Below are positions 31,235-33,598 of a stretch of 33,598 bases of DNA, in pieces; position 1 is the first letter of the stretch; every line of letters starts with the position of its first letter. The stretch covers positions 1 to 33,598 of the forward strand of contig JARKOV010000156.1 of NCBI GenBank assembly GCA_029975965.1, in the 5' to 3' direction. The translations under genes were made by a program, and so were the position numbers. The DNA is from Anaerolinea sp. GTDB taxonomy: Bacteria; Chloroflexota; Anaerolineae; Anaerolineales; Anaerolineaceae. The notes under the pieces are model-generated. The model was not told where the DNA came from. It worked only from the letters and a program-made list of their open reading frames with translations, and did no database searches.

Positions 31235-33103
31235 TTAATCTCGCTCTTCTTCGGGGGGCAAATCCGTGCCGGGGCCATATTCATAAACGTTTGCCCACGG
31301 CTGGTAGTGCGTGATAATGGCATCGCTGAAGTACACCGCGCCATTCTTGAACACCGTGCGGGTAACGGTGACGTCGGCGCCTTCGGCTGCCCAATCCACC
31401 TGGCGGATCTCGCCCTTGCCCAGGTCGGGATTCTCACGGTAAACCGATTTGGGCGCGGGGGTCACGTTGGTGGGGCCGCTGTTATTCCATTCCACGCTTC
31501 GCCCGTCTTTGGTGGAGTAAAATTTCCAGGTCAGGCTGGTGTCGGTGGGGTAGGTTTCCATCAACAGCCAGTAGGGGGTGTCGTTGACGAATTTCAAGTC
31601 GACCAGCGGCACGAACACGGTGGCGTCCAATCCGGCCAGGCTGCTGCTGTGCCCGCTGGCGGTTTGCTCGTAGTAGCCCACGCGGTAGGCGTGCGCGTAG
31701 CGCTCGACGATCGGGAAGCCGGCGTAAAAGGCGTTGCGGAAGAGCGTGGTGCTCACCTGGCAGACCCCTCCGCCGACGCCTTTGATCGTTTGCCCGCCGA
31801 TGATGATCAGCGCTTCGGCGAATCCGTTGTCGAGGGTGATGTCGCCGATCGCGGAGGCCATCGAGAAGGTTTCGCCGGGGGCAACCAGCAGGCCGTGGAA
31901 GCGCGCCGCGGCGGCGCGGATGTTCTGGACGCGCGAGCTGCTCGAGCCGCGGTAATAAGAGGTGGTCGCCTGCACCAGCTCAGTGATGCCAAGCTGCTCG
32001 CCGGTCATCTGGTCGGTGACGGGCGGGTCGGTGTAATCGATTTCCAGCGCCACGTTGTGCTCACCCTGGCGCAATTTTTCCTGCAGAGTGGCCAGGCTGC
32101 GCTCGACGTTGAGCGATCGCCCGGTCACCGATGCCTGGAGCACGTCGAGCTGGCGGGTATCGTCGTTAAAGATGAAGCGCGCGTTCTGCGGGTAGCGCTG
32201 CAGCTTGGGGGCCAGGTCAGCCAGGTAAGCGATGATCAATTCCTTGCGCAAGCCCACCTGGTAGCGCGGACCTTCGGGGGTGTCGGCGCGCTGGATCGTC
32301 AGCATCTGGGCCAACTGGTCCGGCTGGATGGTCCACGGCCCGGCGCTGCCGGCTTCTGGACCGGGCAGGTTGAGCACCAGCGGCGCTGAAAGCATCTTGC
32401 GCGCCAGGTCCGCCTCAGCCGATGCGTCGAGGATGACCGGGGCGCTTTCTTTAATATACAGGTCGAGCACGCCGTCTCGCAGGCTTTCCATCTGCAAGGT
32501 GACCAGCACCAGCGTGGATTGAATGTCCACCGAGCGGCCGATCTCGCCCGGGGTGACCACCACCTGGGTGCCGTTGAGGCTCAGGCCGGCGTCTACAGCG
32601 GGTTTGTCGACCTCGGCGGCGATGTTGCTCAGGTAGCGGAAAGCGGTGCGCTGGTCGAAGATCAGCTTGGGCGGCAGGTTCAGCCCGGTGGTGACGGCTT
32701 CGACCTGCACCTTGATGCGCTCGGCCAGCGGGCCGCTGCGCCCAATTTCAAAGGCAGCCTGCGCCGAGGCATCGGGGTCGAGGGTGAGTCCCAACTCGCC
32801 AGGCGCAGCCACCCAAACACGCTCCCCGTCGCGCAGCAAAATTTTTCCGTTGTACGGGTAATCGATCTGCTCCACCAGGCGGGTGGCGGCAGCCCGCGGA
32901 GAAAGCCCGCCCACATCCACACCGGCCACGCTCACGCCCGGCAAAACGCGCCCGGCGTACCACAGGCGGGTGGCGGCGAAAGTGCCGACCAGCGCCAGGA
33001 AAAAGATCAAGAAACCCGCCAGGACGGCCAGCAAGATTTGCTCGATGGGGTTGGTGTTGCCGCGCAGCGGGCGGCGGTTGACCGGATAATAAATCGTACC
33101 CAT
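31235..33103 (-). CDS. VanW family protein with peptidoglycan-binding-like domains
   Basis: The 622-residue protein has a short basic N-terminus, one transmembrane helix (~22-46), two YoaR-like putative peptidoglycan-binding domains (~50-370) and a VanW domain (~380-540). The VanW region shows LVAPGETFSMASAIGDIT, GGGVCQVSTTLFRNAFYAGF and VERYAHAYRVGYY. A C-terminal beta part and an acidic PPEEERD tail follow. The VanW role is unknown despite its name from vancomycin operons. It is probably anchored outside the membrane and acts on the cell wall. An AGGAG site precedes the ATG at 33103. It is the leftward neighbour of the rRNA operon, transcribed away from it. Confidence 0.9.
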   Translation of the reverse strand: MGTIYYPVNRRPLRGNTNPIEQILLAVLAGFLIFFLALVGTFAATRLWYAGRVLPGVSVAGVDVGGLSPRAAATRLVEQIDYPYNGKILLRDGERVWVAAPGELGLTLDPDASAQAAFEIGRSGPLAERIKVQVEAVTTGLNLPPKLIFDQRTAFRYLSNIAAEVDKPAVDAGLSLNGTQVVVTPGEIGRSVDIQSTLVLVTLQMESLRDGVLDLYIKESAPVILDASAEADLARKMLSAPLVLNLPGPEAGSAGPWTIQPDQLAQMLTIQRADTPEGPRYQVGLRKELIIAYLADLAPKLQRYPQNARFIFNDDTRQLDVLQASVTGRSLNVERSLATLQEKLRQGEHNVALEIDYTDPPVTDQMTGEQLGITELVQATTSYYRGSSSSRVQNIRAAAARFHGLLVAPGETFSMASAIGDITLDNGFAEALIIIGGQTIKGVGGGVCQVSTTLFRNAFYAGFPIVERYAHAYRVGYYEQTASGHSSSLAGLDATVFVPLVDLKFVNDTPYWLLMETYPTDTSLTWKFYSTKDGRSVEWNNSGPTNVTPAPKSVYRENPDLGKGEIRQVDWAAEGADVTVTRTVFKNGAVYFSDAIITHYQPWANVYEYGPGTDLPPEEERD

Positions 33104-33236
33104 AGGCTCCTATTATAACCGATGTGGAGCGGCGCTTCTGCCGCATCACTGTGCATTAGACGTGCCAGCCGGGCAGGCGGTTCCAGAATTTCAATTGAAT
33201 ATGCGAATCAATTTTGGAAATTGGTCGCAGAATCCC
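33104..33236. other. Intergenic region upstream of the rRNA promoter
   Basis: The 133 bases hold no gene. From 33180 to 33225 the sequence is AT-rich with an AATTG/CAATT inverted pair, in the position of an UP element. The minus-strand TATAAT (33117-33112) lies too close to the VanW start to allow its ribosome site on the transcript. Confidence 0.3.
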
Positions 33237-33264
33237 TTGACAGGAATTGTAAGACATGTATAAT
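33237..33264 (+). promoter_or_regulatory. rRNA operon promoter
   Basis: A perfect TTGACA (33237-33242) and a perfect TATAAT (33259-33264) are spaced by 16 bp, giving a start near 33271, about 230 bases before 16S rRNA. Consensus boxes at this place fit a strong rRNA promoter. Confidence 0.85.
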
Positions 33265-33339
33265 TCAGCCCGCTGTACGAAACAGAGCGGGTTTGCGCGA
33301 GCAAGCCTGTGACAAGAAAATAGAGGCGTCGTTGATGAC

Positions 33340-33380
33340 AGCCGATACCACAACAGTGATGTGAGGGCATCGGCATTTTT
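33340..33380 (+). terminator. Possible leader hairpin in the rRNA transcript
   Basis: GCCGAT near 33341-33346 can pair with ATCGGC at 33369-33374, followed by a five-T run. It resembles a weak terminator inside the rRNA leader, upstream of the boxA-like element. Confidence 0.35.
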
Positions 33381-33401
33381 ATCGCCATTTTCCGGACAGC
33401 G

Positions 33402-33413
33402 GCACCTTAACAA
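33402..33413 (+). promoter_or_regulatory. boxA-like antitermination element
   Basis: GCACCTTAACAA resembles the boxA consensus TGCTCTTTAACA and sits ~90 bases before 16S rRNA, the usual place for Nus-factor antitermination. The following ACTGAAGAGTG is also typical of rRNA leaders. Confidence 0.55.
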
Positions 33414-33501
33414 CTGAAGAGTGATAGGGAGACCAGACGAATTCCGGTGAGTAGAAGAAAAAGGAAACGGCACCCGCAAGGGTGTTGAGAACTCTCGAAA
33501 T

Positions 33502-33598
<97 letters not shown>

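Overview
The window looks like a chromosomal segment of a GC-rich bacterium, most likely from the phylum Chloroflexota (Anaerolineae-like). This rests on overall gene content, Ser/Thr-Pro linkers in surface proteins, CAP-domain and VanW-type envelope proteins, a secreted protein ending in an LPAILK-type tail, and the start of a 16S rRNA gene at the right edge. The lineage is an inference from gene style; no search was possible. Almost all of the window is GC-rich. The exception is about 10.1-11.7 kb, an AT-rich island holding a restriction-modification pair.

Left part (1-9.1 kb): a tightly packed plus-strand aromatic operon. The order is chorismate mutase (aroH), DAHP synthase (aroF), prephenate dehydrogenase (tyrA), EPSP synthase (aroA), shikimate dehydrogenase (aroE), chorismate synthase (aroC), a shikimate kinase/3-dehydroquinate synthase fusion (aroKB), type II dehydroquinase (aroQ) and a SAM methyltransferase. 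Together these encode every step from erythrose-4-phosphate plus PEP to chorismate, then to prephenate and hydroxyphenylpyruvate. Upstream lies a good sigma-70-type promoter (245-273), a 28-residue leader peptide with the run YYYFYFY (282-368), a candidate antiterminator (357-364 with 401-408) and a 12-bp terminator hairpin with a T run (397-426). This is a textbook-style Tyr/Phe transcription attenuator and is the most interesting feature of the window.

Middle (9.1-26.5 kb): a YitT-family membrane protein (minus); a BglII-like type II restriction-modification pair; a DegT-family PLP enzyme; a large predicted six-hairpin glycosidase; two tandem DarA-like (cyclic-di-AMP receptor) PII proteins followed by a polytopic membrane protein; AMMECR1 and a flavin reductase on the minus strand; a peptidoglycan cluster (amidase plus two L,D-transpeptidases, one with a Tat signal); a small unknown protein and a DUF4037-type protein; an M42 aminopeptidase and a 4HBT thioesterase (minus); an Rrf2-type Fe-S regulator; a small unknown protein; and a divergent CcmC/CcsA-like membrane protein.

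Right part (26.7-33.6 kb): minus-strand envelope genes, namely an LCP (LytR-CpsA-Psr) protein, a Trm112-like zinc-ribbon protein, a double-CAP secreted protein and a VanW-family protein. These are followed by a near-consensus rRNA promoter, a leader with a boxA-like element, and the first ~97 bases of 16S rRNA on the plus strand. A ~60-bp palindromic element occurs twice (23070-23128 and 26631-26690), each time just past the stop of a minus-strand gene.
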